Below are positions 17,196 through 24,472 of a DNA stretch of 64,000 nt, piece by piece. The first letter of the stretch is position 1; every line of letters begins with the position of its first letter. The stretch comes from Brevibacillus antibioticus. GTDB lineage: Bacteria; Bacillota; Bacilli; Brevibacillales; Brevibacillaceae. Where the stretch lies: positions 4,700,001 through 4,764,000 of the forward strand of contig NZ_SZNK01000001.1 in assembly GCF_005217615.1 (NCBI RefSeq). The letters run 5' to 3'. The notes below the pieces were generated by a model, which saw only the letters and a program-made list of their open reading frames with translations, had not been told where the DNA came from and did not search any database. The position numbers were made by a program, and so were the translations under genes.

Positions 17196-17619
17196 AGCGG
17201 GCTCCTTTCCAAATCGTCAGAACCGAAATTCCAAACATAAGTCCAGAAGCAATCGCGCCGGCCACCATCACTGTCTTGGTCGCCTGAGTAATCCCTCCGA
17301 CATAATCATTGTTTACAAAAGCAAGCATGGCTTTGTAAGCCAACGATCCTGGTACAAGTGGAATAATGCCCGCGACGCTAAAATTCGTAGAAGGTACTCG
17401 CAGGACAATAGATAAGAGCTGACTGAGCAAAGAGACAGTTGCAGCTGAAACAAACGTCGACAACAAGACCTCTGCACCGTAGATAGGAAGAATGGAGTAG
17501 ACGAGAAAGCCAATCACTCCGGCTAAACCACCCGCTACGATTGTTCGAACCGGCACATTGAACAGCACACACCATGCTACTGAAGAGGCGAAGCTAAGCG
17601 CCAATCCTTTTAACAACAT
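17167..17619 (-). CDS. Threonine/serine exporter subunit, C-terminal ThrE-like half
   Basis: This 150-residue, four- to five-segment membrane protein corresponds to the smaller half of split ThrE-type exporters (family ThrE_2). With the gene before it, it would form an exporter for threonine, serine or other small metabolites. ATG 17619 has GAGG 6 bp upstream and is preferred; a GTG at 17628 overlaps the stop of the partner but has no ribosome binding site. Its 3' end runs 29 bp into tilS. B. subtilis has no exporter at this position. Confidence 0.82.
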   Translation of the reverse strand: MLLKGLALSFASSVAWCVLFNVPVRTIVAGGLAGVIGFLVYSILPIYGAEVLLSTFVSAATVSLLSQLLSIVLRVPSTNFSVAGIIPLVPGSLAYKAMLAFVNNDYVGGITQATKTVMVAGAIASGLMFGISVLTIWKGARYAGKRAQRD

Positions 17620-17624
17620 CGTAC

Positions 17625-18374
17625 TCACCTCGTAAACGAAAGAATAATGGCTGTGGCTACCGCTACGGAGACCGCTGTCAGCATGGCTTCTACTCCGCGT
17701 GAAACACCTGCAACCAAATCACCAGCCATCAAATCCCGAAGCGAGTTGGTGATGGCGATCCCCGGAAACAACGGAAGCATCGCACCAATAATAATGATGC
17801 TTAAATGCAACTGCGGAAAGATCGTCACGGTCAACAACGCGAAAAGTCCTCCTAGTAAAGCAGCAGAGAACTCCGTAAAAAACTTCATCCGGACAAACTG
17901 TTCTAAATATTCCTGGCTCAGGTTCACAATCAACCCGGCCATCGCAGAAGGAACCAGACTGCCCCAATCTCCCCCTGCAAGCATAGCAAAGGAGCCGCTG
18001 GCCGTAGCGGCTGCTAGATGCTGCAACCATTTCGGATAGATCTGCTTTTTCTGATCAATCTCACGTAGCGTCCGATAGGCCTGCTCCAAATTAATTTTTC
18101 CACCGACAAACTGTCGGGAAACATCATTGACGAGCGTAATTTTATTGAGGTTGGTCGTACGTTTGGGGGTACGAACCATTCTTGTATGATCCAGTCCACT
18201 GCACCGAAAGGACAGGATGATGCTTGTAGGCGTAGCCGAGCTGTTGACGTCATCCATCCCCGCAGCCTTCGCAATCAATGCCATTGTCTCTTCCGTCCGG
18301 TAAGTCTCTCCACCGTTTTTCAAAATAATTGAGCCTGCCAACAAGCAAGTATCCATCACCAAATCTGAGGACAC
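17625..18374 (-). CDS. Threonine/serine exporter subunit, N-terminal ThrE-like half
   Basis: This 249-residue protein has a cytoplasmic N-terminal region (about 1-110, with GGETYRTEETM and PTSIILSF) followed by about five membrane segments, matching the ThrE (DUF1212) family. It is paired with the small membrane subunit downstream. The start is GTG 18374, with AAGGA 11 bp upstream, 15 bp after the kinase stop. The pair interrupts the otherwise conserved yabT-tilS junction. Confidence 0.82.
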   Translation of the reverse strand: MSSDLVMDTCLLAGSIILKNGGETYRTEETMALIAKAAGMDDVNSSATPTSIILSFRCSGLDHTRMVRTPKRTTNLNKITLVNDVSRQFVGGKINLEQAYRTLREIDQKKQIYPKWLQHLAAATASGSFAMLAGGDWGSLVPSAMAGLIVNLSQEYLEQFVRMKFFTEFSAALLGGLFALLTVTIFPQLHLSIIIIGAMLPLFPGIAITNSLRDLMAGDLVAGVSRGVEAMLTAVSVAVATAIILSFTR

Positions 18375-18389
18375 GAACCGTCACATCCT

Positions 18390-19325
18390 TCACATAAACC
18401 ATGCGTAATACAAAGTGCCAGCCAACAGGAGTAGCGAAGCGACAAAAAGTCCGCTAATGCCCGCGCTTGCGTTCCTTTTCGTCCGCGCTTTCTTTTGCGA
18501 TTTTTGAGGTTTGTCGCCCATGCTATCTCGCAAGACTGCCAACAGCTCCGCTCGCATTTCTTTCGCGGTCGCAAACTTACCGTGAAACGCCTTCAATAAA
18601 GGCTCCCGGTAAGGGTACAGGCTGTCACTTTTTCGTATTATATCACAGAGTAATATCGTGTGACGTGGGTCACCAAGGCTGTTTTTCCACGTTTCCGGTC
18701 CAACCGTCAAACGCACCATCATCACGGCTATCGAGAACAGGTCATAACTCACTTCAGCCCGTCTATCACCTGCGTGCCAAAAAGCTCGGTCATACTCTTC
18801 TGTAAACTGCCGAACAGCGTTGCCCAGCTTGGTCACTCCACCGAAATCAATCAAGCGTACCTGCTTGTCCGTCTGGGTAACCATCACATTCTGCGGTTTC
18901 AAATCACCAAAAATATAGCCATGCTGGTGCAAAACATCCAGTCGCGCCAGCAATTGAACCATCATCACGGCCACCCAGTCCGTACCCTCTTGCTTGATAT
19001 ATTCATCCAATTGCAATCCTTGAAGATACTCCATGGCATAAAACGTACAGGCCTTCCCGTTTACAACGAGATCGTCCACGTCGCACAGGAGCGGTCCCAC
19101 TTTGGAATCCCGCCCCTGCTGTGTGCTTTTCAAAACATTCACTTCCATTAAAATGTCTATGCCTTCCACACCGACCTTAACCGCGCGCTGTATGCCATCT
19201 TGGGATACCAAGTACACGGTCCCGTTTGCACCACGCCCCAGCTCCCGTAAGACGTGGTACAATTTTTTGTTCCATTTTCCTGTAAAGTGCTTGGGCAGGT
19301 CGGGGGTGGCTGCCTTAAAAGACAT
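18390..19325 (-). CDS. yabT: Sporulation-associated serine/threonine protein kinase YabT-like
   Basis: This 311-residue Hanks-type kinase has the glycine loop GRGANGTVY, the VAIK-type lysine in AVKVG, the catalytic loop GYIFGDLKPQN and the metal-binding DFG, plus one C-terminal membrane segment (about 287-308). Position and layout match B. subtilis YabT (PrkD), a DNA-sensing membrane kinase active in spore development. The usual HRD is FGD here; the catalytic Asp is kept. ATG 19325 overlaps the yabS end by 11 bp, so the long upstream extension is not used. Confidence 0.9.
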   Translation of the reverse strand: MSFKAATPDLPKHFTGKWNKKLYHVLRELGRGANGTVYLVSQDGIQRAVKVGVEGIDILMEVNVLKSTQQGRDSKVGPLLCDVDDLVVNGKACTFYAMEYLQGLQLDEYIKQEGTDWVAVMMVQLLARLDVLHQHGYIFGDLKPQNVMVTQTDKQVRLIDFGGVTKLGNAVRQFTEEYDRAFWHAGDRRAEVSYDLFSIAVMMVRLTVGPETWKNSLGDPRHTILLCDIIRKSDSLYPYREPLLKAFHGKFATAKEMRAELLAVLRDSMGDKPQKSQKKARTKRNASAGISGLFVASLLLLAGTLYYAWFM

Positions 19326-20076
19326 GGTCACGCAGCATTCCGTTCGAGTCGTCCTCTTCGTCTTGGTCGGTGTAACGCTCTTGCAGCGAGCGTGGGAGCT
19401 TGTCCTGCTCAAACAGGGTAATTGCCTCTACGATGGCGGGGCCTGTAGGAGTAGTTCCGCTCATCGCCAAATCACTCGTAATTTGATGGGCCTGCTCGAC
19501 CTTTTCTGTCCACGGAATGCGGATATCGAGATGCTTTTGTTTCCCCGGAAATGAACCGACCGCCATTCTGCTATGTCCACTCCGTGAATGCAGACTGATA
19601 CTGAAATCGTGTATCGCTTGCTGAACAGCCGACAGCTTTGGCTTCATACTTCCTGAGGTATCCACCAGCATCACGACGTTCAAGCTGCTTTTTTCACCCA
19701 ACTCGTCAACCATTCCGGCAACCTGTACTCTTTTATCAGGTGCCAGCTCCTCTATTCCGGAATCGCCCAAAATCTCTTTTAATTCTTTATTGACCACTTG
19801 ATGAATGGTGCGCGTCATTGCTTTTCGCGTCAGCATTTGTACCGTTTGCGCAAGCTGTTGGGGATACACGATGTCGCAGAGTCCACCACCTGCTTTCGCA
19901 ATATCCCTGATCTCCTTCTCCCCTTTCTCACCCAGCTCACTCTTGTCGATTACGCCAATCACATTGACCGTAATCCCTTGCTCCCTTGCCAGTGTAGCCG
20001 CAGCAACGGGACTCATCCCCGAATTGGAACAGCCGTCTGTTACTACCAGTATTTGACGAAGTGTCGCTTCTTTCAC
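19315..20076 (-). CDS. yabS: von Willebrand factor A domain protein YabS-like
   Basis: This 253-residue protein begins with a Rossmann-like segment (ILVVTDGCSNSGMSP) and has a VWA domain with the metal-ion adhesion motif DTSGSM near residue 140. It lies between spoIIE and the YabT kinase as in B. subtilis, where its exact role is not defined. The start is GTG 20076 with GGGGAG 6 bp upstream. The overlap with yabT suggests coupled synthesis. Confidence 0.85.
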   Translation of the reverse strand: MKEATLRQILVVTDGCSNSGMSPVAAATLAREQGITVNVIGVIDKSELGEKGEKEIRDIAKAGGGLCDIVYPQQLAQTVQMLTRKAMTRTIHQVVNKELKEILGDSGIEELAPDKRVQVAGMVDELGEKSSLNVVMLVDTSGSMKPKLSAVQQAIHDFSISLHSRSGHSRMAVGSFPGKQKHLDIRIPWTEKVEQAHQITSDLAMSGTTPTGPAIVEAITLFEQDKLPRSLQERYTDQDEEDDSNGMLRDHVF

Positions 20077-20196
20077 AATAATCTCCCCATTCGATCTGTT
20101 TTGTCAGTCCTAGCTCCGTGTAGCGATCCTTCATCCACTTCACTTCGCAGGGTATTTTTAGCAACAGTATCGACGGGTAATAGAGAAAACATACTC

Positions 20197-22671
20197 CTAA
20201 CTCACAATCCGTGGACGCTCGAGCTTCTCCATGCCATGTACCGCGATGGCAGCCCACTGTGGTACAAAGCGGTCAATTCGGGCCACCAACACGGTCATGT
20301 CATCGACAATTTGTCCGGAATGCTGGCGAATGACTTTTTCCAACAGTAAGTCAGCGACCTCCTGTGGATCATTCGTCTCTAGTTCGCCGATGATTCGCTT
20401 CATCCACACTTGCCTGTTTTCAATGTGGCGCGGCGCCTCATAGATGCCGTCGGACATCATGACGAGCAAATCACCTGGCTTGAGCATACGAGATACGACA
20501 TCCACCTCGATTTCTTCCAAAATCCCCACTGGCAGGTTGTTGGCGGTAATCGTGATGACATCTTTATTTCTTTTGACAAAGCTTGGGGTGGAGCCGATTT
20601 TTACAAAACGGGTATGAGCGGTTTGCAAATCGATCAGAGCCAAGTCTACTGTCGCGAACATCTCCTCCTTGGAGCGCAGGGCGAGCACAGAGTTAACGGT
20701 TTTGATCGAAATTTTTTCGTCCATACCTGAACGCAGAAGCTGCTGGAGCATATCGAGGGCAGATTGACTCTCTATGGATGCCCGCTCGCCATTCCCCATT
20801 CCATCACTGATCGCTAGCGCCATTTTTCCATTACCCAAATCCATCGTGCGAAAGCTGTCTCCAGATAGCAGCTTGCCGTCTTTGGCTGCACCTGCGACCC
20901 CGATATCGATCTCATACGTTTTAGCGGAAGCAAGGCACATCGTGCAAGAACCGTCTTTTTGCGCTTCACAATGCCGCTCGCGAACCACAATGTTTTCTCC
21001 CAATATCTCCGTGAGCATGGGAGCCACGATCTTCGCGCATTCATCGCGGCCATAGCAAGTCGGCTGACTGATTTCGATATCGACCTTCCCTACTTCCAAG
21101 CTGTGTATTTCTACGCGGCGTACCGACAGACCCAAGCCCTCCAATGCTTGTGAGACTTGCTTTTCCTGAAAGCTCAGCTCCATGCCCTCCCGTTGTATTT
21201 CCCGGGCAAAATCACTCATGACTCGAGAGACTCCCGATAGCTGGTCAGCTACGAGCATCCGGCTTTCCTTTACCTGCTTTTTCAGTTGTTCAAACGACTG
21301 CTGGCGATCGTATTCCTGCTCCATCACAGTCATGACCTTTTCCGTTTTGACACACTTGCGCTCCCAATCACGCGGTGGTGTTACACCAGCCAATGTACCT
21401 TGCTCATGCACTTTTTCCATTAAAAAGCGCATTCCCTCATAGGTCGATTGTGTATCCTTTTCCCAGCATTGTTCTTTTTTCCAGCATTTCTGGCAGGTGA
21501 ATTCGGATACGCGGCTGAGAAAAGCATCGGCCTGTTCTTCTATTTCTTCAGGATCGGCTGTCTGGGCAAAGCTATGAGAGAGTTGCGTAAACAAATCGGA
21601 GAATTGCTGGATTTTGCCCGCCGTCACATCGCGGACTCTGCGCATGTATTCTTGATGGGATTGTAGATTCTCGGGAGTCCCGGGGATAAATCGGGCTACT
21701 TTTTTCCAAAGAGCAGCGGGGGTCAGAATGAAGAGAACCATTGCCAGAGAGGTTTCGATCAAGGAGTAGTAGAGCGTCTCTTCTGCGCCACCGTAAATCG
21801 CAAGAATAGCCGTACCAATCAACAAGCCTGCAGATACGCCCACTTTGCCGCCTTCCTTCAACAAGCCTGCCAAAAGACCGGAAAAAGCGAGCAGATTGAT
21901 TTGTAAAAGAGCACTCACATTTGCCAGACTGAGGATGAGACCTGTGACCACGCCAACAGCCGCACCGATCGTGCCACCACCGACAAAAGCAAAGACGAGC
22001 AGCAAATAGCGTGAAAGTACATGCTCCATCGAAATGCCTTCGACCATCCAATCCACAGTACCCGTCATCAAGGACGCCAGTAAAATGACTAACGAAACGA
22101 TCTCTTCATTTTTGAGAGGTTCGTAAGGCTTCGCCAAATGAATGATTGATAAGGACTGGATGAAAATGAGCGTCATTACAAAGCCAAGAGTCGCTTCCAC
22201 GGCAACCATCACGAGCTCGTAGGTCGTTACCTGATTGGTCAGAACCGCATACAACAGACGGCTGATGAAAATCGTCCCGACGACCAGCAAAGGCGTCCGG
22301 GAAAAGTCTTTCTTGCGCATTTTATTCATTAGTTTGCAGGCAAACAAGGCAAGTATCACGCTCAAGGCGGTTTCCAGTCCAACAGGCACCGACTGGGTAA
22401 AAGCGCCGATAATAAGAGCCATCCCCGTGACAAGCAAACAATCTCGACGAATATAAAACATGACAATGAAATACGGTATAGCAAAGGGAGTTAGCTCTTC
22501 CACGATTAGAGCTCGTCCTAATAAGAAGCCCATAAGGATGGGGAGAACATTCCACTTCTCTATGAAATCCGCTACTTTTTCTCCCCACGTCTGGGCAGTG
22601 GTACCCATTCGATCGGACACTTGCCGCGTCCAAGCTTGTCCGGCTTGTGTTACGTTTTTGTTCGCAATCAT
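20197..22671 (-). CDS. spoIIE: Stage II sporulation protein E, PP2C-type phosphatase
   Basis: SpoIIE dephosphorylates SpoIIAA to release sigma-F in the forespore and takes part in polar septation. The 824-residue protein has about ten N-terminal membrane segments (roughly 40-325), a central oligomerisation and FtsZ-interaction region (to about 590), and a C-terminal PP2C phosphatase domain with DGMGNG near 620 and MSDGI near 740. ATG 22671 has GGTGGAG 4 bp upstream. The promoter has the unusual spacing and Spo0A boxes expected for this gene. Confidence 0.97.
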   Translation of the reverse strand: MIANKNVTQAGQAWTRQVSDRMGTTAQTWGEKVADFIEKWNVLPILMGFLLGRALIVEELTPFAIPYFIVMFYIRRDCLLVTGMALIIGAFTQSVPVGLETALSVILALFACKLMNKMRKKDFSRTPLLVVGTIFISRLLYAVLTNQVTTYELVMVAVEATLGFVMTLIFIQSLSIIHLAKPYEPLKNEEIVSLVILLASLMTGTVDWMVEGISMEHVLSRYLLLVFAFVGGGTIGAAVGVVTGLILSLANVSALLQINLLAFSGLLAGLLKEGGKVGVSAGLLIGTAILAIYGGAEETLYYSLIETSLAMVLFILTPAALWKKVARFIPGTPENLQSHQEYMRRVRDVTAGKIQQFSDLFTQLSHSFAQTADPEEIEEQADAFLSRVSEFTCQKCWKKEQCWEKDTQSTYEGMRFLMEKVHEQGTLAGVTPPRDWERKCVKTEKVMTVMEQEYDRQQSFEQLKKQVKESRMLVADQLSGVSRVMSDFAREIQREGMELSFQEKQVSQALEGLGLSVRRVEIHSLEVGKVDIEISQPTCYGRDECAKIVAPMLTEILGENIVVRERHCEAQKDGSCTMCLASAKTYEIDIGVAGAAKDGKLLSGDSFRTMDLGNGKMALAISDGMGNGERASIESQSALDMLQQLLRSGMDEKISIKTVNSVLALRSKEEMFATVDLALIDLQTAHTRFVKIGSTPSFVKRNKDVITITANNLPVGILEEIEVDVVSRMLKPGDLLVMMSDGIYEAPRHIENRQVWMKRIIGELETNDPQEVADLLLEKVIRQHSGQIVDDMTVLVARIDRFVPQWAAIAVHGMEKLERPRIVS

Positions 22672-22706
22672 TTCGCTCCACCCCGTTCTTGGTCAATGTG
22701 TTTCTC

Positions 22707-22739
22707 ATTATACGGAGGGGGCATTGTAAAATTTGTCAA
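22707..22739 (-). promoter_or_regulatory. spoIIE promoter with a 21-bp spacer
   Basis: On the minus strand TTGACA (22739-22734) and TATAAT (22712-22707) are 21 bp apart. Both hexamers are consensus but the spacing is too long for normal sigma-A use. The same design is known for Spo0A-activated spoIIE in B. subtilis. Confidence 0.85.
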
Positions 22740-22773
22740 AAATCCAATGAATATTCACAGAATCGTGCGACAA
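22733..22773 (-). promoter_or_regulatory. Spo0A boxes of spoIIE
   Basis: TTGTCAAA on the plus strand (22733-22740) matches the 0A box TTGTCRAA and overlaps the -35. TTGTCGCA on the minus strand (22773-22766) matches 7 of 8 positions. Both are placed for Spo0A-P activation. Confidence 0.75.
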
Positions 22774-22793
22774 ATTCAGTAACGCAAATGGAC

Positions 22794-22826
22794 AAAAAAA
22801 ACCGACGTTATGGCGGATAACGTCGG
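22794..22826 (-). terminator. Terminator after the yabR remnant
   Basis: CCGACGTTA pairs perfectly with TAACGTCGG, followed on the minus strand by eight T. It lies upstream of the spoIIE Spo0A boxes and isolates the two units. Confidence 0.9.
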
Positions 22827-22875
22827 CTGACAGGTGATTCGCGCTTTGCGAAACGGGCTTAGGATACTTTATTCG

Positions 22876-23127
22876 TCAAGACTTGGAAATGACCTTCCTA
22901 TTTTTACAGTCAAAATGCGCTTTTAACAAAGAAAGAAAAGTCATAATTTTCCGAACCAGGAAAACCGACCGTAGTCGTTCCCTTGGATGGATATCCCGGA
23001 CATAGACGTCGGCAATTTCACTAACATGCACTAGTCCGGTCACATCGCCTGGCAGCTTAACAAACGCTCCGAATTTGGTGATACCGGTGACTTTTCCTTC
23101 CAGTATACTCCCGATCTCGATCTCCAT
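22876..23127 (-). CDS. yabR: S1 RNA-binding domain protein YabR, apparently shortened
   Basis: This 83-residue ORF begins like YabR (IGSILEGKVTGITKFGAFVKL, then TGLVHVSE), the first three strands of an S1 domain. After VYVRDIH the sequence no longer resembles an S1 domain, and the last two strands and acidic tail are missing. YabR of B. subtilis is about 128 residues. I checked the other two frames by eye and neither restores the S1 end, so this looks like a deletion or diverged 3' end, not a simple frameshift. The start 23127 has AGGAAGG about 10 bp upstream. It may be a pseudogene. Confidence 0.65.
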   Translation of the reverse strand: MEIEIGSILEGKVTGITKFGAFVKLPGDVTGLVHVSEIADVYVRDIHPRERLRSVFLVRKIMTFLSLLKAHFDCKNRKVISKS

Positions 23128-23168
23128 GACGTGGAATACCTTCCTCTCGTTGAAGATCAGCTGTATAC

Positions 23169-23477
23169 TCAATCCGGAATCATATAGATGCTTTCTCCTT
23201 GCTTAGTAAACAAAATTCGCTTACGTACCAGCTCTGCCAAGTACTCCTGATCGTTTAACCGACTTGCTTCATAGGTCAGATTGTCTTGCTTTTGCTGCAA
23301 GACCGCTGATTCTTGCTTCAAGACTTCCAGCTCTGCTTCCTTCTTGGACAACTCCCCACTTTGCAAAAACAAGGTATAGCTAGTCCAGACGAAGAAGCAC
23401 AGGATCACAAAGAAAAAGAGACGCATTCTCCTTCTTTGCCCTTTTCGGTTAATGGAAGAGGTTCTTGTTTCCTTCAT
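23169..23477 (-). CDS. divIC: Septum formation initiator DivIC
   Basis: This 102-residue bitopic protein of the FtsB/DivIC family works with FtsL and DivIB in the divisome. It has a short basic cytoplasmic N-terminus, one membrane segment (about 20-39) and an extracytoplasmic coiled coil (about 40-75) ending in the conserved domain with the EYLAELVRKRILFTKQGE segment. ATG 23477 has GAGGTG upstream. The position between yabQ and yabR matches B. subtilis. Confidence 0.92.
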   Translation of the reverse strand: MKETRTSSINRKGQRRRMRLFFFVILCFFVWTSYTLFLQSGELSKKEAELEVLKQESAVLQQKQDNLTYEASRLNDQEYLAELVRKRILFTKQGESIYMIPD

Positions 23478-23495
23478 CAGTACGCCACCTCGAAT

Positions 23496-24068
23496 CTACT
23501 CCCGTTTTCTCTTTGAGTGAAACCAATTCTTCCAATTGGTCCAAAATCCTGTTGTTTTCCCATACATTTTTTTCCCTAAATGTTGACCCCATCTGGCAAA
23601 AGGAGAGGTGACAAAACGCGTCACTTTCCACAAAAAGCCGAGGATCGCGAGCAACACGGAATACAAAAATGTCAGCACCATGATGATCACTCGGAAAAGA
23701 AAGAGCACAGGACGTACTAGCAGGATGTCAATAATTTTTACGACCGTACGGTAAAACCACTGACAGAATTTTATCACGCGGTGCAAGAAAAGGATATACT
23801 TCTTACTACCTATTAAGAAGTACAGCCACGCGCCAAATATCATTCCAAAAAATATCGGAAAGCGAATAATCCCGTCGTTCACTTTCACCAAAATCAAGAA
23901 GACAGCGCCCATACTGCCCACCCAAAAAAGGATGTCAAAGAAAAAGACCAACCAGAGTGGCAGTCTGGCCTTGCCCTTAAATACATGGTACGTATCAAAT
24001 CCCATACCCATCAGTGCACCACACGTCGACATGGCCAATACCGTCTGCAACTGGATGACGATGTTCAC
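23496..24068 (-). CDS. yabQ: Spore cortex biosynthesis protein YabQ
   Basis: This 190-residue membrane protein has about four hydrophobic segments and a basic C-terminus. YabQ is needed for spore cortex formation and sits in the outer forespore membrane in B. subtilis. It starts with GTG overlapping the yabP stop (GTGA), and no separate strong ribosome binding site is seen, so translation is probably coupled. Confidence 0.9.
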   Translation of the reverse strand: MNIVIQLQTVLAMSTCGALMGMGFDTYHVFKGKARLPLWLVFFFDILFWVGSMGAVFLILVKVNDGIIRFPIFFGMIFGAWLYFLIGSKKYILFLHRVIKFCQWFYRTVVKIIDILLVRPVLFLFRVIIMVLTFLYSVLLAILGFLWKVTRFVTSPFARWGQHLGKKMYGKTTGFWTNWKNWFHSKRKRE

Positions 24069-24349
24069 TTGAATAACTTGCCGAAGAATCCTCTCGACCG
24101 ATCGCCGGCCTGCCCTTGCTCCAAATAGGCCATCTCGTGAACGAGCCCCTCGATCGCTACTTCTCCGGTTTCCAGACTCAGATTTTTCATATGCAGGTTT
24201 TGGCCTCGTATGGTTAAAAAGCCGCCGTCCGTCTCCAAGAGGAATTCTTCGCTGTCAAAGCTTTCGACGTTTTTTACTCCCGAAATCGCTAAGCTGCGAC
24301 GATTAATCATCACGACTTCATGACGTGGCCGTCTCGTGTGATCGTTCAT
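24065..24349 (-). CDS. yabP: Sporulation protein YabP
   Basis: This 94-residue protein belongs to the YabP/YqfC family, with the pattern LAISGVKNVESFDSEEFLLET and GFLTIRGQNLHMKNLSLETGEVAIEG. It is a sigma-E-controlled sporulation protein in B. subtilis. ATG 24349 has GGAGGGAG upstream. In B. subtilis rqcP (yabO) lies immediately upstream; here a 7.5 kb island separates them. Confidence 0.92.
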   Translation of the reverse strand: MNDHTRRPRHEVVMINRRSLAISGVKNVESFDSEEFLLETDGGFLTIRGQNLHMKNLSLETGEVAIEGLVHEMAYLEQGQAGDRSRGFFGKLFK

Positions 24350-24428
24350 GATTACTCCCTCCTCACGTACCCTTCTTGTACTATCGTATGGGGAGGGATG
24401 TCCTCTTAGAACAAAAACGGTCCATACA

Positions 24429-24459
24429 CAAAAGAAAACCCCGTATAAATACGGGGTTT
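24429..24459 (-). terminator. Terminator after the surface protein gene
   Basis: AAACCCCGTAT pairs with ATACGGGGTTT around two bases; the minus-strand continuation is TTTTCTTTT. Confidence 0.9.
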
Positions 24460-24472
24460 CGTCTCACTATCT

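Noticed and set aside
22876..23010. A single-base frameshift as the cause of the odd yabR end
   Set aside because: Reading the other two frames by eye does not restore an S1 domain end, so a simple frameshift is not supported.
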